Positions 19,494 through 26,144 of a stretch of DNA of 36,812 bases are shown one piece after another. A model generated the notes under the pieces. It was not told the origin of the DNA, made no database searches, and saw only the letters and a program-made list of their open reading frames with translations. Source of the DNA: a virus. How positions within the stretch are numbered: position 1 is the stretch's first letter; the number at the start of each line of letters is the position of its first letter. A program made the translations under genes and the position numbers. The DNA lies in the IMG/VR virus record IMGVR_UViG_3300020582_000003, positions 1 to 36,812 of that record; one strand, written 5' to 3'.

Positions 19494-21890
19494 TCACGCC
19501 TTCGCAATCTGCGCTTTCATTTCTTGGACCGACTTGTAGGCATCGCCTTCGATCGTTAGAAAACCTTTTTCGGCTAGGCTCGATAGGCGCGGGGACAGCA
19601 CTTTTAGGTTGGCGTTCTTTTCGATCACGCCGCGGCGGCGCAGCTCGTTGCCGACGTCGACGCGGGTTTTCGGTTTGTCGAAGAATCCTTCGTGGACGAG
19701 CAGGGCCACGCGGCCGTCCAGCGTGTTGCCGTTCGCGTGGATCACCTGGCGCTCCACCTTGACGCGAATCTCCGGGCGGTGCGCCAGAACTTCGACGATG
19801 TAGGACGGATCCGCGACAGCGCGCGCTTTCACGTAGCCGTAGATGTAGTCCAGGTCCGGCACGGTAAAGCGCAGTCCGTGGCCGCCATTTGTTGGCGGAT
19901 CGTCAGGATGCGGGTAGTCAACGCCCGTATATCTAGGCGGCGTAAAATCGGGCACGGGATGCCGCAGGCGATCCTCGAATTGTTCGTCGGAGACCAGTTG
20001 GCCTTCCAAGTTCCGCACGCGAACGGCGAGCGCGTCGTGGGCTTCGATCAGGATTTTGTGCTCCCGCATGAAGGTTCTCAATTCCTCAAGGAATCGCGGG
20101 GAATGAATCGATTCCTTGCCGCGCAGAGCGTCGGTTAGCCAATCGAACGACGTTTTGATTTCCGGCATCGCGCCCTCACTTCCTGGCGCATTCGCGCCTC
20201 GTTCGGAACGTACAGATGTTCCAGGTACGGCTTCATGTAGCGGCGAGTTTTCGCTTGCGCTTTCAGTTCGTTCAGGACTTCCGGCGATACGGGTATCGCC
20301 GGGTTGCGTAGTTTGGGTTTCATGTTTGCCAGGCTCCTGTTTGTCGATTTGGTCCCACGGCAGTCCGGTATCATGATCGAAATGCCGCACAACGCCGTCG
20401 CCGCCCACGAGCGATTCTTTCAGGCGGCCGTTTTCCATGTAGATCGCGCCATCCCCCGGTTGCAGCGTAAAGTCTCCTAGTCCGTACTTGCGCGCTTTTT
20501 CTTCTTCTTCCTGACTGGGACGGTCGCTAAATCCTCGAACAGCGCCAGAATCAGCGTCTGCGCCGACATGCCCATCTGTATCTCCGGGGCGATCCGTTCG
20601 ATCCGCGCCTTGATCGCGCGCTGCTGATTGGGCGTCAACTGGCGGAAGGGATTCACTCTCTTCGACATCGGGTAACTCCTGACTAAGAATTTGTTTCAGT
20701 TGGTGCGGTGGATATTCCCTGCCGGCGTGCGGCGCGCCGTGGAGCAGCTCAAGAGGAGTAGTTTTCCCGGGCGTGCGGCAGCCATCATCAACGATGATGG
20801 ACTTACGCGAATCCTTGAACGCGCGCAGCATCTGGCGGGCGCTTTCGACTCGTTCCTCGCCCTTGGCGATGGCTTGGGCGTGGAGCTCGCTCTCCATCCA
20901 TGCGGGCTGCACGTACACCTTGGACACTTTAGCTTCGGGCGTGCGCACGAAGAATTCGCCGATTTTCAACCGCGCGATGTCCACGGGTTTCAATTGCGGC
21001 GTAAAGAGTCCCGCGAGGCTGCGCTCGATTTCGTGGCCTTCGGTCTGCACGCCGATCCCTACGATCGAGCAGGCGCGCAGCATGATTTTGTCCACCGCCG
21101 CCATATCTTGAGAGTCCAGCCACATGAAATTCTTGTTGGCGCCGGCCTTGCGCACGAGCGTTTCGCAGGCCATCTTCACCGGGGAGTTTTTTCCCTGCGG
21201 GACAAAATCCTGCGCCTCGGGAACGATGACGCGGACGCCTTTTTCATGTTGGTAGACCCACTCCATCACGCTGCGGATCACGAGCGCCTGGGTTTCCATG
21301 GCGTATTCGCGCAGGTCCATCACGTTCAGGCCGTCGTGCAGCTCGAGCCGTTTGGTGTACGGCAGGCGCGCGAGCTGCGGCATCACGATGTCGAAATACG
21401 CTTTCAGAGACGTGTACACGCCGGCGTTGATCCCGGTTACGGGTTTGCGCAGCCATTTGTCCGTAGACCGTTTCCTGCCTCTCATTACTTCTGTTTTTTG
21501 CCCCACGAGAAGCGATTTGATGTTCGCATGGACTTCGGCGAGCGTTGTCGCCTGGCGGGGATCCTCGCAGGCGCGGATGATCCATGACTCCTCGAAATTC
21601 ATGCGCCGTTGCTGGCCCGCTTCCAGGATGGACTTGACCCAGCGCCACAGCGGCTGCTCTTCGTCGTTCGTCGGTTCGGAGAAATAAGGGGGGATCATTC
21701 TCCCCGTCAAGAATCCCCCCTCGCCCTGTTTCGTGATGAACGCGACGGCCCGCAGTTCACCGCGATAGGCGATAGCCTCAAGCGCCGTGGTTTTCCCGGA
21801 AAGCTGCGTCTGGCCAAACCACGCCAGATGCCCCGTCTCCGGGATTTCCACGCGGCGACCTGTCCCGATTTCCCAACCGAGTAAGATCAT
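19494..21890 (-). CDS. HerA/FtsK-type ATPase, packaging ATPase candidate
   Basis: A 798-residue protein. The ATPase core is in the first 340 residues: P-loop FGQTQLSGKTT (25-35, with one residue more than the usual GxxxxGKT), Walker B-like VIVPEAQ (221-227), a sensor-like region FMWLDSQDM near 255-263 and GIGVQTEGHEIER (278-290). Residues about 400-575 are a Pro/Gly/Glu/Ser-rich disordered linker. The end, from MPEIKTSFDW (575), is helical and closes with a winged-helix-like stretch. HerA/FtsK-type ATPases package DNA in tailless viruses; conjugation or segregation are alternatives. A junction hairpin precedes the ATG. The linker is overprinted by two small genes in the +1 frame (20135-20323, 20477-20668). 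Confidence 0.8.
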   Translation of the reverse strand: MILLGWEIGTGRRVEIPETGHLAWFGQTQLSGKTTALEAIAYRGELRAVAFITKQGEGGFLTGRMIPPYFSEPTNDEEQPLWRWVKSILEAGQQRRMNFEESWIIRACEDPRQATTLAEVHANIKSLLVGQKTEVMRGRKRSTDKWLRKPVTGINAGVYTSLKAYFDIVMPQLARLPYTKRLELHDGLNVMDLREYAMETQALVIRSVMEWVYQHEKGVRVIVPEAQDFVPQGKNSPVKMACETLVRKAGANKNFMWLDSQDMAAVDKIMLRACSIVGIGVQTEGHEIERSLAGLFTPQLKPVDIARLKIGEFFVRTPEAKVSKVYVQPAWMESELHAQAIAKGEERVESARQMLRAFKDSRKSIIVDDGCRTPGKTTPLELLHGAPHAGREYPPHQLKQILSQELPDVEESESLPPVDAQSAARDQGADRTDRPGDTDGHVGADADSGAVRGFSDRPSQEEEEKARKYGLGDFTLQPGDGAIYMENGRLKESLVGGDGVVRHFDHDTGLPWDQIDKQEPGKHETQTTQPGDTRIAGSPERTESASENSPLHEAVPGTSVRSERGANAPGSEGAMPEIKTSFDWLTDALRGKESIHSPRFLEELRTFMREHKILIEAHDALAVRVRNLEGQLVSDEQFEDRLRHPVPDFTPPRYTGVDYPHPDDPPTNGGHGLRFTVPDLDYIYGYVKARAVADPSYIVEVLAHRPEIRVKVERQVIHANGNTLDGRVALLVHEGFFDKPKTRVDVGNELRRRGVIEKNANLKVLSPRLSSLAEKGFLTIEGDAYKSVQEMKAQIAKA
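20135..20323 (-). CDS. Overprinted small protein in ATPase linker, 62 aa
   Basis: In the +1 frame relative to the ATPase, ATG 20323 has an AGGAG 10 nt upstream. The 62-residue product looks like a structured protein: a basic N-terminus, then PVSPEVLNELKAQAKTRR, which resembles a ribbon-helix-helix strand and helix, and a basic C-terminal helix. The ATPase frame here encodes only a low-complexity linker. The end overlaps by 34 bases the possible internal ATPase-frame start at 20168. Confidence 0.6.
   Translation of the reverse strand: MKPKLRNPAIPVSPEVLNELKAQAKTRRYMKPYLEHLYVPNEARMRQEVRARCRKSKRRSIG
20477..20668 (-). CDS. Overprinted small basic protein in ATPase linker, 63 aa
   Basis: ATG 20668 has AGGAG with 7-nt spacing (20676-20680 on the plus strand), the best ribosome site in this region. 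The 63-residue product has a helical middle (LTPNQQRAIKARIERIAPEI, then SAQTLILALFEDLA) and a Lys/Arg-rich tail (KKKKKR). It is in the same +1 frame as the 20323 gene and covers ATPase residues about 408-471. It may bind DNA or regulate the ATPase. Confidence 0.6.
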   Translation of the reverse strand: MSKRVNPFRQLTPNQQRAIKARIERIAPEIQMGMSAQTLILALFEDLATVPVRKKKKKRASTD

Positions 21891-21893
21891 GTT

Positions 21894-21949
21894 TTACCGC
21901 AAAAGCGCCTCGTTTTTGTCGCACTCGCCGTACGAGCCGGGGCCTTTTG
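21894..21949 (-). repeat. Junction hairpin, copy H, with enlarged loop
   Basis: On the minus strand: CAAAAG/CTTTTG outer arms, GGC/GCC inner arms, an extra ACGAG/CTCGT stem in an enlarged loop, then the unpaired G, CTTTTGC and GGTAA. It ends 3 nt before the ATPase ATG (21890). It has the consensus orientation with respect to the gene. Confidence 0.8.
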
Positions 21950-21954
21950 TTCTC

Positions 21955-22302
21955 CTATCGCGATACTCTGATATTCGCCTCAGGATTCTGCTCGAACGCT
22001 GCGAGTACTCGCCTCAGCCACGGGAACGCATGTTCCGCAAGTCCCCAGCCGTTCGGGGAATTCAGCTTTTCATATTCGGCGTAATTCTTTTCGAAGTCGG
22101 CTACGCCGGCGCGGAGATCTTCAATGTAATCGGAAGCACGCTTCCCGTCGCTCTCGTAGAGTGCGTCCCAGACGCCCGCCTTCTTCCACATCTTCCCTAG
22201 ATTGTGGGTGATATTCGCGGTAAACACTTCCGTGCCGCCGTGAAGAGCGCCACCATAATGCGGGCAGGACGTTGGAGTTTCGAGACTGATGTCCAGGCTC
22301 AC
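21955..22302 (-). CDS. Conserved phage-type protein, 115 aa
   Basis: A 115-residue protein with SCPHYGG, VFTANITHNLGKMWKKAG and a C-terminal WLRRVLAAFEQNPEANI. The NITHNLxxM pattern recalls a family of hypothetical phage proteins known from actinophages and others; function unknown. The start at GTG 22302 is chosen because it overlaps the previous stop as GTGA; the frame stays open further upstream, but that region codes the 57-residue gene below. Confidence 0.7.
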   Translation of the reverse strand: MSLDISLETPTSCPHYGGALHGGTEVFTANITHNLGKMWKKAGVWDALYESDGKRASDYIEDLRAGVADFEKNYAEYEKLNSPNGWGLAEHAFPWLRRVLAAFEQNPEANIRVSR

Positions 22303-22472
22303 TTTTCCCCCGGTTCCCGCCTTCGCTGTGAATCTGCTGCGGCGCGGCGAGCCCTCACTCTGATCGTGAGCCGCAAGCCCATTTTCTCCGCGAGTTGGTA
22401 CAGTTCCTTGACCCGCCGCGCGAATTCCTCGTGCGCGCTCTCGTAATGCCGCTCTTGGGTTTTGGGTTTCAC
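22299..22472 (-). CDS. Small helical protein, 57 aa
   Basis: A 57-residue product with an amphipathic helix (YESAHEEFARRVKELYQLAE) and an Arg-rich C-terminus. GTG 22472 is the last unit of heptamer array R7 and the stop overlaps the next gene as GTGA. Coherent composition and coupling at both ends support it. Confidence 0.65.
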   Translation of the reverse strand: MKPKTQERHYESAHEEFARRVKELYQLAEKMGLRLTIRVRARRAAADSQRRREPGEK

Positions 22473-22507
22473 CAGTCACCAGTCACTAGTCACCAGTCAC
22501 CAGTCAC
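22469..22507 (-). repeat. Heptamer array R7
   Basis: TCAC plus five units (CAGTCAC, CAGTCAC, TAGTCAC, CAGTCAC, CAGTCAC). Read on the minus strand, the upstream gene's TAG stop (22507-22509) is at the beginning of the array and the GTG start of the next gene (22472) is at the end. Confidence 0.92.
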
Positions 22508-22929
22508 TAATTTGGAATATGAATCCGGCTCTCTTCCCCGGCGGCTTTCAGGTAGCCGAGATGCCAGCCGCGGCGGCGCAGGCTGACGCGCGCGCCGAGC
22601 ATCATGCTGAAAAACGCGCCTTGCGCTTCGTTCACTTCATCCGCGCACAGCATGGACGTGCCGGTACGCGCCTGAATCGTGAGCGCATCGGCGTGCGCGG
22701 TGAGCAGGTGGTCCGCCCAGCCCTTCGTGGGCCACAGCGGAAACGGGGCGCCGCAATGCTCGCAACAGGTGGTTTCCCCGGCGCAGATTTCCGCCACCAT
22801 CGCCGAAGGCATCGCCGACGGATTCGGCCCGCCCACGATCAGCGTGGCCGCTTCCACGTCGCGGATCCAGGCGGGCTCGGGAGATGAATCGTGACTGGTG
22901 ACTGGTGACTGGTGACTGGTGGAATTCAT
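22507..22929 (-). CDS. C2H2-like zinc protein with repeat-encoded N-terminus
   Basis: A 140-residue protein. The first residues are encoded by heptamer array R8 (TSHQSPVTSH). The core holds CEHC then DHLLTAH, a CxxC...HxxxxH zinc-finger-like pattern (about residues 56-80), followed by a soluble domain ending with a GWHLGYLKAA stretch. ATG 22929 overlaps the previous stop (ATGA). The N-terminus before the PEPAWIRD segment is probably repeat insertion, not ancestral. Confidence 0.6.
   Translation of the reverse strand: MNSTSHQSPVTSHDSSPEPAWIRDVEAATLIVGGPNPSAMPSAMVAEICAGETTCCEHCGAPFPLWPTKGWADHLLTAHADALTIQARTGTSMLCADEVNEAQGAFFSMMLGARVSLRRRGWHLGYLKAAGEESRIHIPN
22891..22922 (+). repeat. Heptamer array R8, within a coding region
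   Basis: Four perfect GTGACTG units plus GTGG, inside the N-terminal codons of the 22507-22929 gene; minus-strand translation gives TSHQSPVTSH. In-frame passage shows that the array can be tolerated as coding sequence (28 bases plus 4). Confidence 0.85.
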
Positions 22930-23141
22930 CGCGCCCGCACTTTCTTGATCGTTCGCTCGATCGCTTCTTTGATATCCGTGGTGCAACCTCTACAGAATTC
23001 TCGTGCTCCCTCGGTTTCAGTGTGAATATTTCCCGCTTGATCCTCGTCCTCACAACTTATTTCTATGAGGGTTTTGACGCGATGAAGGCGGACCATCGGA
23101 ATCTCAGCGCCGCAACCATCACAGAACGTCTTTTGAGCCAT
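22926..23141 (-). CDS. Zinc-ribbon protein, 71 aa
   Basis: A 71-residue protein with CDGC near residue 7 and CRGC near residue 50, a small zinc ribbon, with an acidic middle and a basic C-terminal helix (DIKEAIERTIKKVRAR). ATG start at 23141; the stop overlaps the next gene (ATGA). Confidence 0.72.
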   Translation of the reverse strand: MAQKTFCDGCGAEIPMVRLHRVKTLIEISCEDEDQAGNIHTETEGAREFCRGCTTDIKEAIERTIKKVRAR

Positions 23142-23153
23142 CGGTTTATCCTT

Positions 23154-23185
23154 TCACCAGTCACTAGTCACTAGTCACCAGTCAC
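23154..23185 (-). repeat. Heptamer array R9
   Basis: TCAC, CAGTCAC, TAGTCAC, TAGTCAC, CAGTCAC. The upstream minus-strand gene stops in its first unit (TGA at 23184-23182); the next gene starts 12 nt after the last unit. Confidence 0.9.
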
Positions 23186-23676
23186 TCGGCTCTACTCGGC
23201 ATGTGCCAGCCGTCGTTGCGGCCGTTGGGCCAGATGTGCGTGTACAGGCCGCCGAGCACGCCGTCCACCACGTGCGGCGTGATCGTGCGCGGAACCACCC
23301 ATATCGGCCCTTGCGGAACCTGAATCATCAACTGCCCGCGCGGCGGCATGGTGAGCGACACGCCGAGTAGCTGTTGAATCTCCGGGCCGTAGGGATGGTT
23401 TACGTCCACGAGCACGGTGCGCCCCGAATCGCCGAGGATGGCGTTCTGGCAGTCTGCGTGCGCCGCGTCCATTTGCCGTTTGGCTTCCACGGCATCGCCC
23501 ATCGCTTCCACGATTTGTTTGCGCGCTTCGTCTGTTAGTTTTTGGGCCTGCGCGGTGTCCGCCTGTAATTCCCGGCGCATCTGATCGACCTGGATCAATC
23601 CGGGAATCCCGCCAATGGCGATCCCGAAGGCGATCATCAAAAGGCTGTGACGAAGCGATTTATTGGGATTTTCCAC
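23182..23676 (-). CDS. Membrane-anchored coiled-coil protein, 164 aa
   Basis: A 164-residue protein with an N-terminal hydrophobic segment (SLLMIAFGIAIGGIPGLI), a long charged coiled coil (about residues 35-80: RRELQADTAQAQKLTDEARK), one Cys, and a globular C-terminus with Pro/Gly-rich turns. GTG 23676 is chosen; the frame is open to 23730. The layout (inner-membrane anchor plus periplasmic coiled coil) is that of spanin-like or tethered structural proteins. Confidence 0.62.
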   Translation of the reverse strand: MENPNKSLRHSLLMIAFGIAIGGIPGLIQVDQMRRELQADTAQAQKLTDEARKQIVEAMGDAVEAKRQMDAAHADCQNAILGDSGRTVLVDVNHPYGPEIQQLLGVSLTMPPRGQLMIQVPQGPIWVVPRTITPHVVDGVLGGLYTHIWPNGRNDGWHMPSRAE

Positions 23677-23686
23677 GGCTAGATTC

Positions 23687-23866
23687 TCACTTTCTTGTCC
23701 ACTTACTTGGCGCTCTTTCCAAGTCCGCAAGGCGGCGATTGAAACTGCCGAGCCACGTGCCCACTTTGCCGCTCCAGCGCCACAGCCGGTCTATGCGCCA
23801 CGCCAGAATCAGAAGCACCAATATGTTCAGCCCGGCGTAGACCGTGATGGCGCGCTGGAAGTTCAT
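23687..23866 (-). CDS. Small membrane protein, 59 aa
   Basis: A 59-residue protein with a single hydrophobic helix (VYAGLNILVLLILAWRI) and a basic amphipathic tail (WRWSGKVGTWLGSFNRRLA). The start ATG 23866 overlaps the previous stop (ATGA), and it ends 10 nt before the start of the coiled-coil gene, so the two are likely a pair. Function unknown; lysis or virion membrane. Confidence 0.62.
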   Translation of the reverse strand: MNFQRAITVYAGLNILVLLILAWRIDRLWRWSGKVGTWLGSFNRRLADLERAPSKWTRK

Positions 23867-24135
23867 GCCCGCAAAACCTCAAACACGTGCCACACGAAAG
23901 ACTGCTCCCATGGATCAATCACTTGATAGGTGCGCACATACTTAAAATCGCCAGTCCCCATGTCTTGCCCGGTCGGATGAATCTGAAATATGCGCGTAAC
24001 CGGTTTGGCATCGGGATCGACTTTGGCCCAGATACACGGCTTACCGTGCTGCAACTGAACACAGAGAATCTCAGCGCCTTCGGGTATTTCCCACACCGCA
24101 TACGGAAACTCGAATTGGTATTTCCAGATTTTCAC
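23863..24135 (-). CDS. DUF7352-like phage protein, 90 aa
   Basis: A 90-residue beta-rich protein: KIWKYQFEF, then IPEGAEILCVQLQHGKPCIWAKVDPD, and the ending FVWHVFEVLRA. This is the pattern of the DUF7352-type proteins carried by many phages, without known function. The GTG start is the last unit of heptamer array R10. The stop overlaps the next gene. Confidence 0.75.
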   Translation of the reverse strand: MKIWKYQFEFPYAVWEIPEGAEILCVQLQHGKPCIWAKVDPDAKPVTRIFQIHPTGQDMGTGDFKYVRTYQVIDPWEQSFVWHVFEVLRA

Positions 24136-24163
24136 AAGTCACCAGTCACTAGTCACCAGTCAC
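24132..24163 (-). repeat. Heptamer array R10
   Basis: TCAC, AAGTCAC, CAGTCAC, TAGTCAC, CAGTCAC. Read on the minus strand, its final GTGAA is the start of the DUF7352-like gene. The 50 bases between it and the upstream stop (24214) show nothing. Confidence 0.9.
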
Positions 24164-24649
24164 GGGTTGAGCGTGCGCCAAGACTATCCCGGCGAACTGT
24201 GTACGCCGCGCGATCACCCGGCGGTCGAAGTCGGCGGCTCCGGTTTTGGCGCGTAGTCGGCGGCCGGCGGATTCACGCCGAGGCGCTCGAGCGCGCCCGG
24301 CGTCGTCGCTTCCGGGTCCTTGGACGCTCCCGCGAGTTCCGCGATCAATAGCCGCATCTGATCCGCGTCGGCCGTCTCCAGCCGGTTCACCAGCGCCACG
24401 AATTTGATCCCCTTGGCGCTCACGCCTTCCCAAACGCGGAAATTCAGCCCTTGCCAGATCAGCGTCTTGCTCGTGCTCTCGATTGTGGCTTTCATATACC
24501 CCTTTCGTGACTGGTGACTGGTGACTGGTGACTAGTGAACCCCGTAAAGCTACTTCCTGGGCCTGGAACCACTCGTCAGCTTTCCAGACCAGATCGTGCC
24601 CGACCCTCAGAAACAGTTTCCAGAGGAACCGCCGAATTTTGGTCGCCAT
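24149..24649 (-). CDS. Candidate basic membrane-associated protein; C-terminal end doubtful
   Basis: ATG 24649 opens a frame whose first 37 residues (MATKIRRFLWKLFLRVGHDL and so on to EVALRG) look like a real basic, Trp-rich, membrane-binding helix. The frame then passes through heptamer array R11 and runs antisense-like over the 24214-24495 gene. The natural stop may have been lost to array expansion. The first part also overlaps the end of the 24576 gene. Low confidence. Confidence 0.25.
   Translation of the reverse strand: MATKIRRFLWKLFLRVGHDLVWKADEWFQAQEVALRGSLVTSHQSPVTKGVYESHNREHEQDADLARAEFPRLGRRERQGDQIRGAGEPAGDGRRGSDAAIDRGTRGSVQGPGSDDAGRARAPRRESAGRRLRAKTGAADFDRRVIARRTQFAGIVLAHAQPVTGD
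24214..24495 (-). CDS. Small phage-type protein, 93 aa, unknown
   Basis: A 93-residue protein: a beta-rich N-terminal half (TIESTSKTLIWQGLNFRVWE), a helix (ADQMRLLIAELAGAS) and a Pro-rich tail. Similar short proteins (strand, Trp-Glu-Gly, strand, helix) are common in phages and unassigned. ATG 24495. Confidence 0.68.
   Translation of the reverse strand: MKATIESTSKTLIWQGLNFRVWEGVSAKGIKFVALVNRLETADADQMRLLIAELAGASKDPEATTPGALERLGVNPPAADYAPKPEPPTSTAG
24507..24538 (+). repeat. Heptamer array R11
   Basis: GTGACTG three times, GTGACTA, GTGA, plus-strand orientation, between two minus-strand genes. Confidence 0.9.
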
Positions 24650-24839
24650 TGGAAATTCCCTTCCGCCTGGCCACTTCTTTCATCAGCACGTCCCGGATCC
24701 ACGACGATAACGAACGCTGCTCCGACGCTGCATAAGCCTTCCAGTTCGCAATTTCCTGCGGCCGGGCTGAGAAGTTGCAGTAGAGCCATTCGCCCGTGGC
24801 CGTCGTTCGTGGTTTTTGCTGTTTCTTCGCTTTTGCCAT
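24576..24839 (-). CDS. Ribbon-helix-helix-like DNA-binding protein, 87 aa
   Basis: An 87-residue protein with a basic N-terminus (MAKAKKQQKPRTT), a strand (EWLYCNFSA) and two helices (PQEIANWKAYAASEQ, LSSWIRDVLMKEVARR), which is the beta-alpha-alpha plan of RHH repressors. ATG 24839. It is the first gene downstream of the strong promoter and palindrome at 24856-24903, next to the iterons, so an autorepressor or replication/partition regulator is likely. The tail after residue 60 overlaps the candidate at 24649. Confidence 0.72.
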   Translation of the reverse strand: MAKAKKQQKPRTTATGEWLYCNFSARPQEIANWKAYAASEQRSLSSWIRDVLMKEVARRKGISNGDQNSAVPLETVSEGRARSGLES

Positions 24840-24855
24840 TTCCGTTTTTTTCCGC

Positions 24856-24872
24856 CTCTTGCCAGGCAAGAG
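24856..24872. promoter_or_regulatory. Perfect palindrome, operator candidate
   Basis: CTCTTGCC, A, GGCAAGAG: an exact 8+1+8 inverted repeat located between the -10 box and the start codon of the RHH gene, an expected site for autorepression. A related TTGCCAGG...CCTGGCAA pair occurs before the 28495 gene (28498-28530). Confidence 0.6.
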
Positions 24873-24874
24873 AG

Positions 24875-24903
24875 AGTATGCGCGTAACAACGAATATTGT
24901 CAA
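24875..24903 (-). promoter_or_regulatory. Sigma70-type promoter for the leftward small-gene block
   Basis: On the minus strand: -35 TTGACA (perfect; 24903-24898), 17-nt spacer, -10 CATACT (24880-24875). The -35 box is exact and the spacing optimal. It points toward the RHH gene. Confidence 0.65.
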
Positions 24904-25112
24904 GTTCTTTTTAATTACAGTTGTGGAAATGTCGGCTAACCCCTTGCGGGACAGAAAGAAAGAAAGAGAAAGTTAGTGAACTTCGCTCTCCACAGAGTGA
25001 CGAAAATTATCGTGTATTTCTTACCGTGTTTCGTCACTTGGGGGGTGCGGGAGAGAACGGTGGGCTTTGCTATGGAAAACTCGCCGAAGGGACGTGGAAT
25101 CACACACTTGCC

Positions 25113-25289
25113 AAATGCCCACCTAAATGCCCACAAATGCCCAAAAAGCCCAAATGCCCACAGGGGGTGGGCATTTGGAAGCTACTGTGCGCGTTAGAGT
25201 TAGGCTCTAAATGCCCACTTTCCCACTCTCTACGCGCGCGCGCGAGGCAGGACTATGCCTCTTCGCCGTTTCTTCGGGGGTGGGCATTT
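25113..25289. other. AAATGCCCAC iterons, candidate replication origin
   Basis: Seven copies: direct AAATGCCCAC at 25113, 25125, 25135 (last base A), 25152 and 25209, and inverted GTGGGCATTT at 25167 and 25280. Copies at 25152 and 25167 form a palindrome around CAGGGG. The first three are spaced 10-12 bp apart. They occupy most of a non-coding stretch (24904-25287), which also has a purine-rich AGAAAGAAAGAAAGAG run. Iterons near a helicase operon are typical of plasmid and phage origins. Confidence 0.65.
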
Positions 25290-26109
25290 AGACGGGAACA
25301 GACTTGCGGGTGCGGTACGCGGCGGGGCGAGCCCACTTTCGTTGGACAGCCTTCCAATCGTCGGAGTAAATCTTCTCTCCGTCATCGGGCTTGTAGAGCT
25401 GGCAGAAGGGAAGGAATCCGAGTTCGTAAACCCGTTCGATTCGGCGTTCGGCTTCAGCCAGGCTCTCGTCGGGATCGTAACCGATCATCGTGTAGCACCG
25501 CAGTTTGTCGGGCGAGATTCCTTCGACAATTTCCGCCGCGCGCTCGAGGGCGGGCAGCCCACCGGTTAGGTCGCAGGCAAACCACAATTCATCGATGCGG
25601 ATGGAATCAAAGAGGGCGCGATGCCAGCGCCGCAAAAAATCCTTGTCCAGCCCGCCGGGAAACCGAGCCGCGTGGGGCTGGTGGCGCAGCATCTCAAAAA
25701 CGGCTTCGATGTGGCGTTCACTGCACGCGAGTAGGTTGCTGTCCTGGACAATCCACCCGGGATGGATCGGATGGAGTTCGCGCAAAGGGCGGTCTTTCTC
25801 CGGGCACCAGCCGCAGTGCTTCACGCAACCGCGCGACGTAATCGTGCAGCCCAGTTTCAGAAACCGGCCGGGGACAAATTCGTCACCGAGGTCGCCGTAA
25901 GCTGGCCCGCCAATTTTCACGTCATCGTAGTATTGCGACCATGACCGCAGCATCGCTTCCGCGTCACGGCGCCACCATTTGAAACACACACTCATACGCA
26001 GCGGAATCTTACGATCAGCCGGGCGGAATTCCCCAAACGGCGGATAGCCAACGAAGGCGAGAGAATCGTTGGGGGTAAAAGCGGTTCGGTATGGGAACAC
26101 GCGGATCAT
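25288..26109 (-). CDS. Radical SAM protein (phage type)
   Basis: A 273-residue protein with the radical-SAM cluster motif CVKHCGWC (Cys95, Cys99, Cys102), preceded by GCTITSRG and followed by GWIVQDSNLLACSERHIEAVF. It belongs to the group of short radical SAM proteins found in phages; substrate unknown. Expected to bind a 4Fe-4S cluster and S-adenosylmethionine. ATG 26109 is chosen because the family begins MIRVFP; a GTG at 26148 would overlap the helicase stop (GTGA). The stop is inside the last iteron. Confidence 0.82.
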   Translation of the reverse strand: MIRVFPYRTAFTPNDSLAFVGYPPFGEFRPADRKIPLRMSVCFKWWRRDAEAMLRSWSQYYDDVKIGGPAYGDLGDEFVPGRFLKLGCTITSRGCVKHCGWCPEKDRPLRELHPIHPGWIVQDSNLLACSERHIEAVFEMLRHQPHAARFPGGLDKDFLRRWHRALFDSIRIDELWFACDLTGGLPALERAAEIVEGISPDKLRCYTMIGYDPDESLAEAERRIERVYELGFLPFCQLYKPDDGEKIYSDDWKAVQRKWARPAAYRTRKSVPV

Positions 26110-26144
26110 TTGCTGATTCGAGAGAAGAGAATCGGCAGGGACGA

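Noticed and set aside
20691-21587. Plus-strand frame of 298 aa opposite the ATPase
   Set aside because: His/Arg/Phe-rich shadow; the ATPase motifs are on the minus strand.
24921-25841. Plus-strand frame of 306 aa through the iteron region
   Set aside because: Arg/Cys/Ser-rich and crosses the iterons and the opposite radical SAM gene; no ribosome site.
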